A DNA stretch of 64,000 nt, taken from NCBI GenBank assembly GCA_007134485.1, contig SLKT01000010.1:1-64000 (forward strand), written 5' to 3'. The stretch's first letter is position 1. The number at the start of each line of letters is the position of its first letter. A program made the position numbers and the translations under genes. The stretch is from Wenzhouxiangella sp. (GTDB lineage Bacteria; Pseudomonadota; Gammaproteobacteria; Xanthomonadales; Wenzhouxiangellaceae). Below are positions 19,820-28,546 of this stretch, piece after piece. Under the pieces are notes generated by a model. That model was not told the origin of the DNA. It saw only the letters and a program-made list of their open reading frames with translations, and did not search any database.

Positions 19820-20379
19820 GAATTGGTTTCCGGACTGGAAATGATGTTGCGATCTAGTGAAGTGTCGCTAGTCGATTCACGCGCAAGTCTGAATAGCAGC
19901 GGCAACACCACCGCCCAGCTCAGGCCGGTGGCCAGAATCACCTGCCAGGCCGGCGCCAGCCAGTCGACCGCACCAAAGCGCATCCCGGCATAGTACGACA
20001 GCGGCGAGCCAATGGCGCCGGCCACGGCCAGAATGGTCAGCCGATGCTTGAATGCGCGCATCGAATGATTAATGACCAAGGCCACGGCCAGCCACAGCAA
20101 CATGATCCACAGCGGCGCCACACCCGCCCACGGCCAGGGCATGGCGAATTCCAGCAGGCCCAGCTGGATCCATGCGCTGTCCAGAGTGATACCAACAAGC
20201 AGGCAGCTCGCGATCATGCGCCCGTCGAGCGGGTGACGGTTGGCGCGATTCAGTTGCCACAAAAGCATGACGCCCACCACCAGCATTCCGGTCCACAGCC
20301 ATCCGTGGGCAGCACCCAGAACGCAAGCCGGCCAGCTCAACTGGAACAATCCCTGGTTGATCATGAATGCCCGACTCAT
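19816..20379 (-). CDS. DUF2878-type integral membrane protein
   Basis: Multiple TM helices; position between CFA genes typical of DUF2878 proteins. Confidence 0.75.
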   Translation of the reverse strand: MSRAFMINQGLFQLSWPACVLGAAHGWLWTGMLVVGVMLLWQLNRANRHPLDGRMIASCLLVGITLDSAWIQLGLLEFAMPWPWAGVAPLWIMLLWLAVALVINHSMRAFKHRLTILAVAGAIGSPLSYYAGMRFGAVDWLAPAWQVILATGLSWAVVLPLLFRLARESTSDTSLDRNIISSPETNS

Positions 20380-21659
20380 CAGCGATCCGCCGTCAGTCCC
20401 GTCCAGTCAGGCGCACGGTAATCCGGCCCGGCCAGAAGCAGGTGAACATCGCTGATGGCGCGCTCGCTGAATCCGCCCTCGCAATAGGCCAGGTAATAGC
20501 GCCAGCGTCGGCGAAACATGTCATCGAAGCCCATGGCGGCAATGTCGTTCCAGGCAGCCTCGAACCGGTCACGCCAGTCGGACAATGTGCGCGCGTAACT
20601 GCCGCCAAGATCGGCAAGCTCGATCAGGCCGAGTCGGGTCGAGCGAGCCATGGCCGAGGTAATGGTGCTGACCGATGGGATGAAACTGCCAGGGAAAATA
20701 TAGCGCTTGATGAAGTCCACGCTCCTGAGCGCACCGGCATAGCGATAGTCCTCGATGGTGATGGCCTGCAGAATGGCCAAACCGTCGGGCTTGAGGAGAT
20801 GATCAATACGTTGAAGATAGGTATCCAGGTATTGGTGGCCAACCGCCTCGATCATTTCAACCGATACCAGCTTGTCATAACGACCCTCGAGATCACGGTA
20901 ATCGCTCATCAACACTTCGACCCGATCGTCCAGCCCGGCTTCGGTGACACGCTTCAAGGTGGCCTCGTATTGACGCCTGGAAATGGTCGTCGTGGTCACT
21001 CGACAGCCATAGCGCGATGCGGCATGCACGGCCAGTGCACCCCAGCCGCTGCCGATTTCGAGCAGATGATCTTCGGAGCCCAGGTCGAGTTTTCGGCACA
21101 AACGCTCGAGCTTGTTGAACTGGGCCTGTTCCAGGGTTTCCTCCGGGTTCAGATACAAAGCGCTGGAATACATCATGGATTCATCCAGCCATGTCGCAAA
21201 GAATTCATTACCCAGATCATAGTGGGCGGCAATGTTGCGCCGACTGCCCTTGAGGCTGTTGCGATTGAAGCGGTGCCAGAGACCCAGCAGCCAGCCGGAC
21301 AGACGCGCCGACCCGGAATCCACTCGTTCAAGCAGGTCGCGATTGCGCGCCATGATTCGAACCACTGCAACCAGATCCGGGCTATCCCAAAGCCCGGCCA
21401 TGTAGGCTTCCGCGGCGCCGACACTGCCGCCGGTCGCCATCAGACGCCAGAAGGCCTGGTCGTGAACCGTGACCCGGGCATTCAACTCGTCCTTGCCATT
21501 GCCCAGTTGAATGGTTTCCAAACCATCACTGATCACCAGGCAGCCGTGCTCGAGCGAGCGAAGTCGAGCGATGACGCGATCACGCATCAATGCCGAAAGG
21601 CGACTGTGCTGACGGTCGCGGATGCGTTCGGCGGTCTTGTCTGTGGCATTCATGTTCAT
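20379..21659 (-). CDS. Cyclopropane-fatty-acyl-phospholipid synthase family protein
   Basis: AHYDLGNEFFATWLDESMMYSSALY, LLEIGSGWGALAVHAA, VSVEMIEAVGHQY. Confidence 0.93.
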   Translation of the reverse strand: MNMNATDKTAERIRDRQHSRLSALMRDRVIARLRSLEHGCLVISDGLETIQLGNGKDELNARVTVHDQAFWRLMATGGSVGAAEAYMAGLWDSPDLVAVVRIMARNRDLLERVDSGSARLSGWLLGLWHRFNRNSLKGSRRNIAAHYDLGNEFFATWLDESMMYSSALYLNPEETLEQAQFNKLERLCRKLDLGSEDHLLEIGSGWGALAVHAASRYGCRVTTTTISRRQYEATLKRVTEAGLDDRVEVLMSDYRDLEGRYDKLVSVEMIEAVGHQYLDTYLQRIDHLLKPDGLAILQAITIEDYRYAGALRSVDFIKRYIFPGSFIPSVSTITSAMARSTRLGLIELADLGGSYARTLSDWRDRFEAAWNDIAAMGFDDMFRRRWRYYLAYCEGGFSERAISDVHLLLAGPDYRAPDWTGLTADR

Positions 21660-22402
21660 TCAACGACTCGATCAGGGTGCGTGTGGAATGGCGTGCGTTT
21701 CAACCACAAACGCAGGGCCTGCCAGTAAATGCCGGCGAGCACTCTTGCGGTCATCAGCGGAAACTTCAGCGGCGCCATGCTCATGTTGCGTGCGGTCACC
21801 GGCGACAACGCCAACCGCATGCCTGCTTCGAAACAGTGTGCGCCGCCATCGGTCACATTCATGTGAATGTCGATCCGATCCGGCATCAACCCGAAACGCC
21901 AGTCATAGCCGAGATGCATCGGCAGAAATGGCGAAACGTGAAAGCACTTGTCGAACACGAAGCGATATTCAGGGCCGGTCTGGCCACGACAATCCAGGGC
22001 GTAAGCATGTCGCTCGCCCCATGGCGTGTTGTGCACTTCGGCCAGCACGGCTTGCAATTGCCCTTCCTGATGACAGTAGTAAAAGGTGACCGGATTGAAA
22101 TTGCATCCCCACTGGCGCAAATGGGTCAACATGAACACCGGCCCGTTCGGCCGAAAGCCCAGATCGGACTGGATTCGATCGCGCACCGCGCTCCCCAGGG
22201 AAAGATCAGGCGGACCGTAATGATCTCGGCGACGAAAGCTGACCAGGTTGAACCGCTCCAGTGACCACAGCCGACTGCGAGCAAAGATCTCGTCGAGGCG
22301 ATCGACATCCAGCAGGCTCATGTAAAGGCGGTAGCGGAAGGCGTGAACGCCCGGCTTGTGGCGCCGGTGCCAGACATTGCCATGAGCCAGGGCGTCAAAC
22401 AT
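21656..22402 (-). CDS. DUF1365 family protein
   Basis: GNVWHRRHKPGVHAFRYRLYMSLLDVDRL, NFNPVTFYYC, HVSPFLPM. Confidence 0.88.
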   Translation of the reverse strand: MFDALAHGNVWHRRHKPGVHAFRYRLYMSLLDVDRLDEIFARSRLWSLERFNLVSFRRRDHYGPPDLSLGSAVRDRIQSDLGFRPNGPVFMLTHLRQWGCNFNPVTFYYCHQEGQLQAVLAEVHNTPWGERHAYALDCRGQTGPEYRFVFDKCFHVSPFLPMHLGYDWRFGLMPDRIDIHMNVTDGGAHCFEAGMRLALSPVTARNMSMAPLKFPLMTARVLAGIYWQALRLWLKRTPFHTHPDRVVE

Positions 22403-23636
22403 TGGTCATTCCAAGCTGTTCAATGACCCGGGCGGCGCTGGCGACGCCATCCTCGTGGAAACCCCATCCCCACCAGGCGCCACAGTACCAGGTGCGTCTG
22501 GGGCCGTTGATCTCACTCCAGCGTCGCTGGGCAATGACGGCATCCGGGGTGAATACCGGATGGCGATAATGACGACGAACCAGGATCTGATTCGGGTCGA
22601 TCCGCTCGGTCTGATTGAGGGAAACGATGAAATCGCGCTTTGACTCGATCCCTTGCAGCCGATTCATGTAGTAGTTGACCCGGCACTGGTCATGATCGCG
22701 CGGATCGCGCCGGACATTCCAGCTGGCCCGCGCCCTGGGCAGCCGTGGCAACAGGCTCGAGTCGGTGTGCAGCACGGTTTCGTTGTCCTGGTAAGCGATC
22801 GCGCCGAGAATGCTGCGCTCGGCCCGATCAGCATCGCCGAGCAACCTGAGCGCCTGGTCGCTGTGACAGGCCAGGATGACTGCATCGGCGACAACCTCGT
22901 CGTGCTCGGTCAACACCTTCACGCCATTGTCCCGGCGCTCGATGCTGCGAACGGCGGTCCCGGTCTCGATCCGCGCCGGGCCCCTGGCGGCGGCTTCCAC
23001 GTAAGCCCGGCTGCCTCCGTCAATGGTGCGCCAGGGCGGACGCTCACCCAGCTCGAGCATGGCGTGATTGTCCATGAATGCCAGCAGGTGACGCATCGGA
23101 AACTCGCGGATCCGATCCATCGGAGCCGACCACAGGGCCGAGGCCATGGGCATGAGATGCAGTTCGCCAAACATGCGGCCCATCGAGCTGTCGTCCAGCC
23201 ACTGGCCCAGCGTCGTTCGGTCATCGAGCGTTTCAAGCAACCCCGGCGCCATTCGGTAAAAGCGCACGATATCCCGAACCATGCCGAGAAACGCCGGGCG
23301 AATCAGGTTGCGCCGTTGGCAGAACAATCGATCCAGGCTGGTTGCGTTGTACTCCAGGCCACTGGCTGCATCGGAAACTGAAAAGCTCATGTCCGAGGTC
23401 TTCCAGGAGACATTCAATTCATTCAGCCAGGTACTGAACAGTGGATAGTGACGCTCGTTGAAGACGATAAAACCGGTGTCGATCGGAATGGTTCGGCCGT
23501 TGTCCTCGATGATCTGGGTGTCGGCGTGACCACCCGGGCGCGAATCGGCCTCGAACACGATGACCTCGTGATCGCGGCCAAGATGCCAGGCAGCGTACAG
23601 TCCGGACACCCCGGCACCGACGATCACCAGTTTCAT
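22395..23636 (-). CDS. FAD-dependent amine oxidase-like oxidoreductase
   Basis: VIVGAGVSGLYAAWHLGRDHEVIVFEADSRPGGHADT Rossmann motif; YCGAWWGWGFHEDGVASA C-terminus. Confidence 0.9.
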   Translation of the reverse strand: MKLVIVGAGVSGLYAAWHLGRDHEVIVFEADSRPGGHADTQIIEDNGRTIPIDTGFIVFNERHYPLFSTWLNELNVSWKTSDMSFSVSDAASGLEYNATSLDRLFCQRRNLIRPAFLGMVRDIVRFYRMAPGLLETLDDRTTLGQWLDDSSMGRMFGELHLMPMASALWSAPMDRIREFPMRHLLAFMDNHAMLELGERPPWRTIDGGSRAYVEAAARGPARIETGTAVRSIERRDNGVKVLTEHDEVVADAVILACHSDQALRLLGDADRAERSILGAIAYQDNETVLHTDSSLLPRLPRARASWNVRRDPRDHDQCRVNYYMNRLQGIESKRDFIVSLNQTERIDPNQILVRRHYRHPVFTPDAVIAQRRWSEINGPRRTWYCGAWWGWGFHEDGVASAARVIEQLGMTNV

Positions 23637-24571
23637 GAGTGGCGATCAATCCGACGATCAATCCGCCGGGCCTGAAGCATGGCCGGCGGCACGGACTTGA
23701 GATCGCGCACCAGACCGATGCGTTCGAACATCCACAACACGTAATAGCTGATGTCGATTTCCCACCAGTAGAATCCCTGACGCGCGGAACCGGGGAAATG
23801 ATGATGATTGTTGTGCCAGCCTTCGCCGAGTGTCAGCACGGCCAGCAGGGCGTTGTTGCGACTGTCGTCGGTGGTTTCGAAACGGCGCTTGCCCCAAACA
23901 TGGGCCAGGGAGTTGATGGTCAGCGTGACGTGGATCAGAACGACGGTGGACAGGAAGTAACCCCACACCAGGATCTGCCAGCCATTGGTGCCCAACCCGG
24001 GCGCCCATCGTTCAAGCAATACGCCCAGACCGAACAGCGAAGCGGCATACAACACCGGAATCGCCAGGTCATAGCGATCCAGCCAGCGCAGTTCGGGGAA
24101 ACGGGCCAGGTCTGGAATCTGGCGATAGTCGGTCGCGAAATGGGCGCGACTGAGAAACCATCCCATGTGGCTCCACCAGAAACCATGACGAGGCGAGTGC
24201 GGGTCATCGGCGCGATCGGAGACCTTGTGGTGATGGCGATGATGCGCCGCCCACCACAAGGGTCCGCGCTGGGTGGCGCTGGCGCCCAGTAGCGCAAATG
24301 CAAACTGGACCGGGCGCGAGACCCGGAACGTCTTGTGGGCAAAGTAGCGGTGATAAAAGGCGGTGATCGCAAACATGCGCACCAGGTAACTGGCCACGAA
24401 AACCGCCACCGCAACCCACGACACGCCCACAAGAAAAACGCCCAGGCAGGCCAGGTGAAGACCAATGAACGGCAGGATGCGAATCCAGTCGACTCTGCGC
24501 TCAGCGATCGAATCTTCGGATTCCAGGTTCTCGGAGGCAATCCAGGAGGCCAGGCTTTGCTTTACGGACAT
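23633..24571 (-). CDS. Acyl-CoA/acyl-lipid desaturase
   Basis: Three His boxes HRYFAHKT, HHRHHH, HNNHHHF with TM helices. Confidence 0.92.
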   Translation of the reverse strand: MSVKQSLASWIASENLESEDSIAERRVDWIRILPFIGLHLACLGVFLVGVSWVAVAVFVASYLVRMFAITAFYHRYFAHKTFRVSRPVQFAFALLGASATQRGPLWWAAHHRHHHKVSDRADDPHSPRHGFWWSHMGWFLSRAHFATDYRQIPDLARFPELRWLDRYDLAIPVLYAASLFGLGVLLERWAPGLGTNGWQILVWGYFLSTVVLIHVTLTINSLAHVWGKRRFETTDDSRNNALLAVLTLGEGWHNNHHHFPGSARQGFYWWEIDISYYVLWMFERIGLVRDLKSVPPAMLQARRIDRRIDRHS

Positions 24572-24733
24572 GAATGTGGAGCAATCAGAATCATGATCGC
24601 TATTGGACTCGGCGAGCGGTGAATCCCCTGTGAAACAGATCAATGAAACAGATAACACCTACGCCTGCTCTGGAAAATTTCCTACCCGCCCAGGGGCAAT
24701 TCGACCGATTTGCAGGGGCTGGATGATCGGGAC

Positions 24734-24757
24734 AATACGTGATGTCAATCACATTTT
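24734..24757. promoter_or_regulatory. Candidate CRP/Clp-type binding site (GTGATgtcaATCAC)
   Basis: ATACGTGATGTCAATCACATTT matches the E. coli CRP consensus TGTGA-N6-TCACA except the first T; symmetrical. Confidence 0.5.
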
Positions 24758-24772
24758 CCCGGAGGGCGTTTC

Positions 24773-25297
24773 ATGAAATCCCGGCAAAGCGGCCTGAGCC
24801 TGCTCGACCTGATGATCACGCTTGCGGTCATGTTCGTATTGTTGACCATTGCACTGCCATCCATGGGCAACCTGGTGCGCGAACATCGGCTCACCAGTCA
24901 TTCGAACACCCTGCTGGCTCACTTGCATTACGCACGCCACGAAGCCGTGTTCCGTCGCCAGCATGTCACCGCCTGCCCCAGTCTGGATCAGCTCGAGTGC
25001 ACGGGCGACAATCGCTGGGATCGGGGCTGGATCGTCTTCATCGATGCCGATCGCTCCGGTCAACCGGATTCGGAGCGGGACATCCTGCGTGTGGTTCAGC
25101 CTACCGACAGCCTGCTGATGCACTCGGCCGGACGCATCCGGGTGCGCTTCCAGCCGCATGGCGGCGCCTATGGAACGAACCTGACCATTCGCGTGTGCGA
25201 CCCGTCCGGCAGCGCCGACCCGCGCGCCGTCGTTGTCTCCAACCCGGGCCGAATCCGTTCCACCGACCAGGTGGACCCCGCTGAATGCGAAGTCTGA
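24773..25297 (+). CDS. GspH/FimT-like minor pseudopilin
   Basis: Prepilin-type N-terminus SRQSG/LSLLDLMITLAVMFVLLTIALPSM, GspH-like body. Confidence 0.8.
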   Translation: MKSRQSGLSLLDLMITLAVMFVLLTIALPSMGNLVREHRLTSHSNTLLAHLHYARHEAVFRRQHVTACPSLDQLECTGDNRWDRGWIVFIDADRSGQPDSERDILRVVQPTDSLLMHSAGRIRVRFQPHGGAYGTNLTIRVCDPSGSADPRAVVVSNPGRIRSTDQVDPAECEV

Positions 25298-25306
25298 TCT
25301 TCAGAC

Positions 25307-25328
25307 CCACATACGGTGGCGTATGTGG
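25307..25328. promoter_or_regulatory. Perfect 9-bp inverted repeat, 4-nt loop (CCACATACG gtgg CGTATGTGG)
   Basis: Read directly; no T-tract follows. Confidence 0.5.
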
Positions 25329-25335
25329 TAGGATT

Positions 25336-25364
25336 AAAACGTCCGTTTCAATCGAACGTTTGAA
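25336..25364. promoter_or_regulatory. Candidate TetR-family autoregulatory operator
   Basis: AAACGTCCGTTT and TCGAACGTTTGA near-palindromes directly upstream of the regulator start; AAAC-N4-GTTT resembles the PsrA motif. Confidence 0.45.
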
Positions 25365-26009
25365 TTGTCCGCCAACGCCTCCACCAACGATCGAATTCTC
25401 GATGCAGCCGAACGTCTGTTCGCCGAGGAGGGCTTTCATGCCACCTCGTTGCGCCAGATCACCCAGGCAGCCGATGCCAACCTGGCCGCGGTCAATTACC
25501 ACTTCGGTTCCAAGCAGGCCCTGCTGCTGGCGGTTTTCCGGCGCCGGCTGGATGCCCTGAACCAAGCGCGTCTGGAGCGCCTGGACCACGTCCTGGATGC
25601 AGCCGATCCGCCAGTGCTCGAAGATATCCTGAAGGCTTTCGTTTTTCCGGCCATGGCGCTGACCCATGGGCGGCATCATGAAGGTCAACGTTTCATGCGG
25701 ATCCTGATGCGCGCCTTTGCCGATCAGGACGAACAACTGCACCGTGCGCTGAGCGCCGAATATGCTCACGTCATGCGTCGCTTCGCCGACGCCATCGCCA
25801 CCGCCCTGCCCGGCACCGAACCGGTGCATTTGCGTCGACAACTCGATTTTCTTGTCGGCGCCTTGACCCACACGATGGCAGAGTCCGAGCTTGAAGATGC
25901 TGAATCGATTGCATCGGACCTGGTCCGTTTCACGGCCGCCGGCCTGCGCGGCACCGTTCAACCCATTGCTCGTTCAGGCGCCAGGCGCGCCATGGAGATC
26001 GCCCGATGA
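25365..26009 (+). CDS. TetR/AcrR-family regulator (PsrA-like)
   Basis: NDRILDAAERLFAEEGFHATSLRQITQAADANLAAVNYHFGSKQALL; upstream of beta-oxidation genes. TTG start likely. Confidence 0.88.
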   Translation: MSANASTNDRILDAAERLFAEEGFHATSLRQITQAADANLAAVNYHFGSKQALLLAVFRRRLDALNQARLERLDHVLDAADPPVLEDILKAFVFPAMALTHGRHHEGQRFMRILMRAFADQDEQLHRALSAEYAHVMRRFADAIATALPGTEPVHLRRQLDFLVGALTHTMAESELEDAESIASDLVRFTAAGLRGTVQPIARSGARRAMEIAR

Positions 26010-28447
26010 CCCCCTTGATTATTGCTCTCTTGATTGTCGGCCTGCTGGCCATGGCCTGGTTCCGTGCCCCAGCCTGGCTGGCTGCCGGTCTGGTCACCGC
26101 CCTGACCGTGGTCGCGGTGGTATGGATGCCGGTCGCCTGGCCGGTCGACGTGGTACTCATGGTCGTGTCCGCGGCCCTGATTTTCATGGCCGCGACTCCA
26201 TTGCGCCGTGCAGTTCTCTCGCGCCCGCTGTTCGGCTGGTTCAAGAGCGTGCTGCCGGCCATGTCGGCCACCGAGAAGGAAGCCCTGGATGCCGGTACCG
26301 TCTGGTGGGATGCCGAGTTGTTCTCGGGTCGTCCGGACTGGAAAGTGCTGTCCGACATGCCCAAGCCGGCACTGAGCGAAGAAGAGCAGGCCTTTGTCGA
26401 CGGCCCCGTCGAAGAGCTGTGCGCCATGCTCGATGACTGGAAGATCAACCGCGAATACATGGATTTGCCGCCCGAGGCGTGGGCATTCATTCGCGAAAAA
26501 CGCTTCCTGAGCATGATCATCCCGAAGCAATACGGTGGGCTGGAATTTTCCGCCCAGGCCAATGCGGCCGTGGTCACCAAGATCTCCACCCGCAGCCTGC
26601 ATGCGGCAGTCAGCGTGATGGTGCCGAATTCGCTGGGACCGGGTGAGCTGTTGATGCACTTCGGGACCGAAGAACAGAAAGACCATTACCTGCCGCGCCT
26701 GGCCAGCGGCAAGGAAATCCCCTGCTTTGCCCTGACGTCTCCGCTGGCGGGATCCGATGCCGCTTCCATGCCTGATGAAGGCGTGGTCTGCAAGAAGACC
26801 ATCGACGGCAAGGAAGTCATCGGCCTGAGCGTGACCTGGGACAAGCGCTACATCACCCTGGCGCCGATCGCCACCGTGGTGGGCCTGGCGTTTCGGACCC
26901 GCGATCCGGACGGACTGCTGGGCAATCGTGAACATCTGGGTATTACCTGCGCCCTGATTCCGGCCTCGACACCCGGGGTGGAACTGGGCACGCGCCACCT
27001 GCCCGGTGGCAGTCTGTTTCTCAATGGCCCGACCCGCGGCAAGGATGTTTTCATTCCGCTGGACTGGGTCATCGGAGGTCGCGAGCGCATTGGCCAGGGC
27101 TGGCGCATGCTGATGCACTGCCTGGCCGCCGGACGGGCCATTTCCCTGCCCTCGCAGGGGCTTGCCGGCGGCAAGGCCGCCAGCATGTTGACCGGCGCCT
27201 ACGCGCGTATTCGTTACCAGTTCAAGCAACCGATTGGACACTTCGAAGGCATCGAGGAGCCACTGGCACGTATTGGCTCGGAAACCTACCGGATGGAAGC
27301 CGCCCACAAGCTGGCGCTGTGCGCGCTTGATCGCGGCGACAAGCCGGTGGTGCTGTCGGCCATTCTCAAGGCCTATCTGACCGAAGCCAACCGGCGCGTG
27401 GTCAACGATGCCATGGACGTTCACGGCGGCAAGGCCGTGGTCGAAGGCCCGAACAACTACCTGTCCCTGGGCTACCAGGCCCTGCCGGTCTCGATCACCG
27501 TGGAAGGGGCCAATATCCTGACCCGGTCGATGATCGTGTTCGGCCAGGGTGCGATTCGCTGCCATCCTTACCTGCTCAAGGAAATGATGGCCGCCCAGGA
27601 CAACGACCTGAAAGCCTTTGACAAGGCCTTGTGGGGCCATGTCGGCTTCGTGATCTCGAACTTCGTGCGTGCGCCCCTGCTGGGACTGACCGGCGGCTTG
27701 CTTGGCACCAGCCCGGTGTCCGGCCCGGTTGCCCGTTATTACCGGCGCGTCTACCGGCTGAGTTCGGCATTTACCCTGACCGCCGATCTGTGTCTGCTGA
27801 TCCTCGGCGGCAAGTTCAAGTTCGCCGAAAAACTTTCCGGTCGTTTTGCCGATGCCCTGGCGCATCTCTACATGGCCTCGGCCAGCCTGCGCCGTTTCGA
27901 GATCGACGGTCGTCCGGAAGAAGACCTGCCGGTGCTCCGCTACGCGGTCGAAGACAGCCTGCACCAGGTCGAGGAGGCCCTGCACGGGGTCTTTCGCAAC
28001 TTCCCGATTGGCGCGCTGGGCCCGGTACTCAGATTGCTGTGCTTCCCCTACGGCCGGCGTCATGCCCGGCCCGATGACCGCACCGGCAAGAAGATCGCGC
28101 GCAGCTTGCTGGAAAAATCAGCCACTCGCGAACGCCTGATCGCCGGCGCGTACCAGTCTCCTCATGAAGACGGTGTCGGCATTGTGCTGAAAGCATTCGA
28201 TGCGGTGCTCAAGGCCGAGCCGGCCGAGCATGCCATCCGCAACGCCTTCAAGGCCGTCCCCTCGCCGGTCAATGTCCATGAACTGGCTGAAAAGGCGGTC
28301 AAGGCCGGGGTCATTACCGAGGAGCAGGCTGCGGAACTGATCAAGGCCCAGGAGCTGACTGATCGGGTGATCGCGGTCGATGAATTTACCCAGGAAGAGC
28401 TGGCGGATCAGCAGAATCCGGAGACGCCGTTGGCCGAGGCGAGTTGA
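26006..28447 (+). CDS. fadE: Acyl-CoA dehydrogenase, FadE type
   Basis: About 813 aa with N-terminal TM segments, FALTSPLAGSDAASMPD, C-terminal DUF1974-type region. Confidence 0.93.
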   Translation: MTPLIIALLIVGLLAMAWFRAPAWLAAGLVTALTVVAVVWMPVAWPVDVVLMVVSAALIFMAATPLRRAVLSRPLFGWFKSVLPAMSATEKEALDAGTVWWDAELFSGRPDWKVLSDMPKPALSEEEQAFVDGPVEELCAMLDDWKINREYMDLPPEAWAFIREKRFLSMIIPKQYGGLEFSAQANAAVVTKISTRSLHAAVSVMVPNSLGPGELLMHFGTEEQKDHYLPRLASGKEIPCFALTSPLAGSDAASMPDEGVVCKKTIDGKEVIGLSVTWDKRYITLAPIATVVGLAFRTRDPDGLLGNREHLGITCALIPASTPGVELGTRHLPGGSLFLNGPTRGKDVFIPLDWVIGGRERIGQGWRMLMHCLAAGRAISLPSQGLAGGKAASMLTGAYARIRYQFKQPIGHFEGIEEPLARIGSETYRMEAAHKLALCALDRGDKPVVLSAILKAYLTEANRRVVNDAMDVHGGKAVVEGPNNYLSLGYQALPVSITVEGANILTRSMIVFGQGAIRCHPYLLKEMMAAQDNDLKAFDKALWGHVGFVISNFVRAPLLGLTGGLLGTSPVSGPVARYYRRVYRLSSAFTLTADLCLLILGGKFKFAEKLSGRFADALAHLYMASASLRRFEIDGRPEEDLPVLRYAVEDSLHQVEEALHGVFRNFPIGALGPVLRLLCFPYGRRHARPDDRTGKKIARSLLEKSATRERLIAGAYQSPHEDGVGIVLKAFDAVLKAEPAEHAIRNAFKAVPSPVNVHELAEKAVKAGVITEEQAAELIKAQELTDRVIAVDEFTQEELADQQNPETPLAEAS

Positions 28448-28457
28448 AGGGTAGGAG

Positions 28458-28520
28458 CAAGGCTCAATGTTCAAGGAACAAGGCCCAAGGTTCAAGGGTT
28501 AAGGTTTAAGGTTTAAGGAA
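28458..28520 (+). repeat. Degenerate 7-bp tandem array (9 units, CAAGGnn/TAAGGTT)
   Basis: CAAGGCT CAATGTT CAAGGAA CAAGGCC CAAGGTT CAAGGGT TAAGGTT TAAGGTT TAAGGAA. Confidence 0.75.
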
Positions 28521-28546
28521 AACTTTCGAATATTGAAGGATATAGG

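Noticed and set aside
20367-21728. 453-aa plus-strand ORF opposite CFA synthase
   Set aside because: No domain signal; shadow ORF.
25958-28063. 701-aa minus-strand ORF opposite fadE
   Set aside because: Antisense shadow of a GC-rich coding frame; Q/G/H-rich low-complexity translation with no domain, while the plus frame is a clear FadE.
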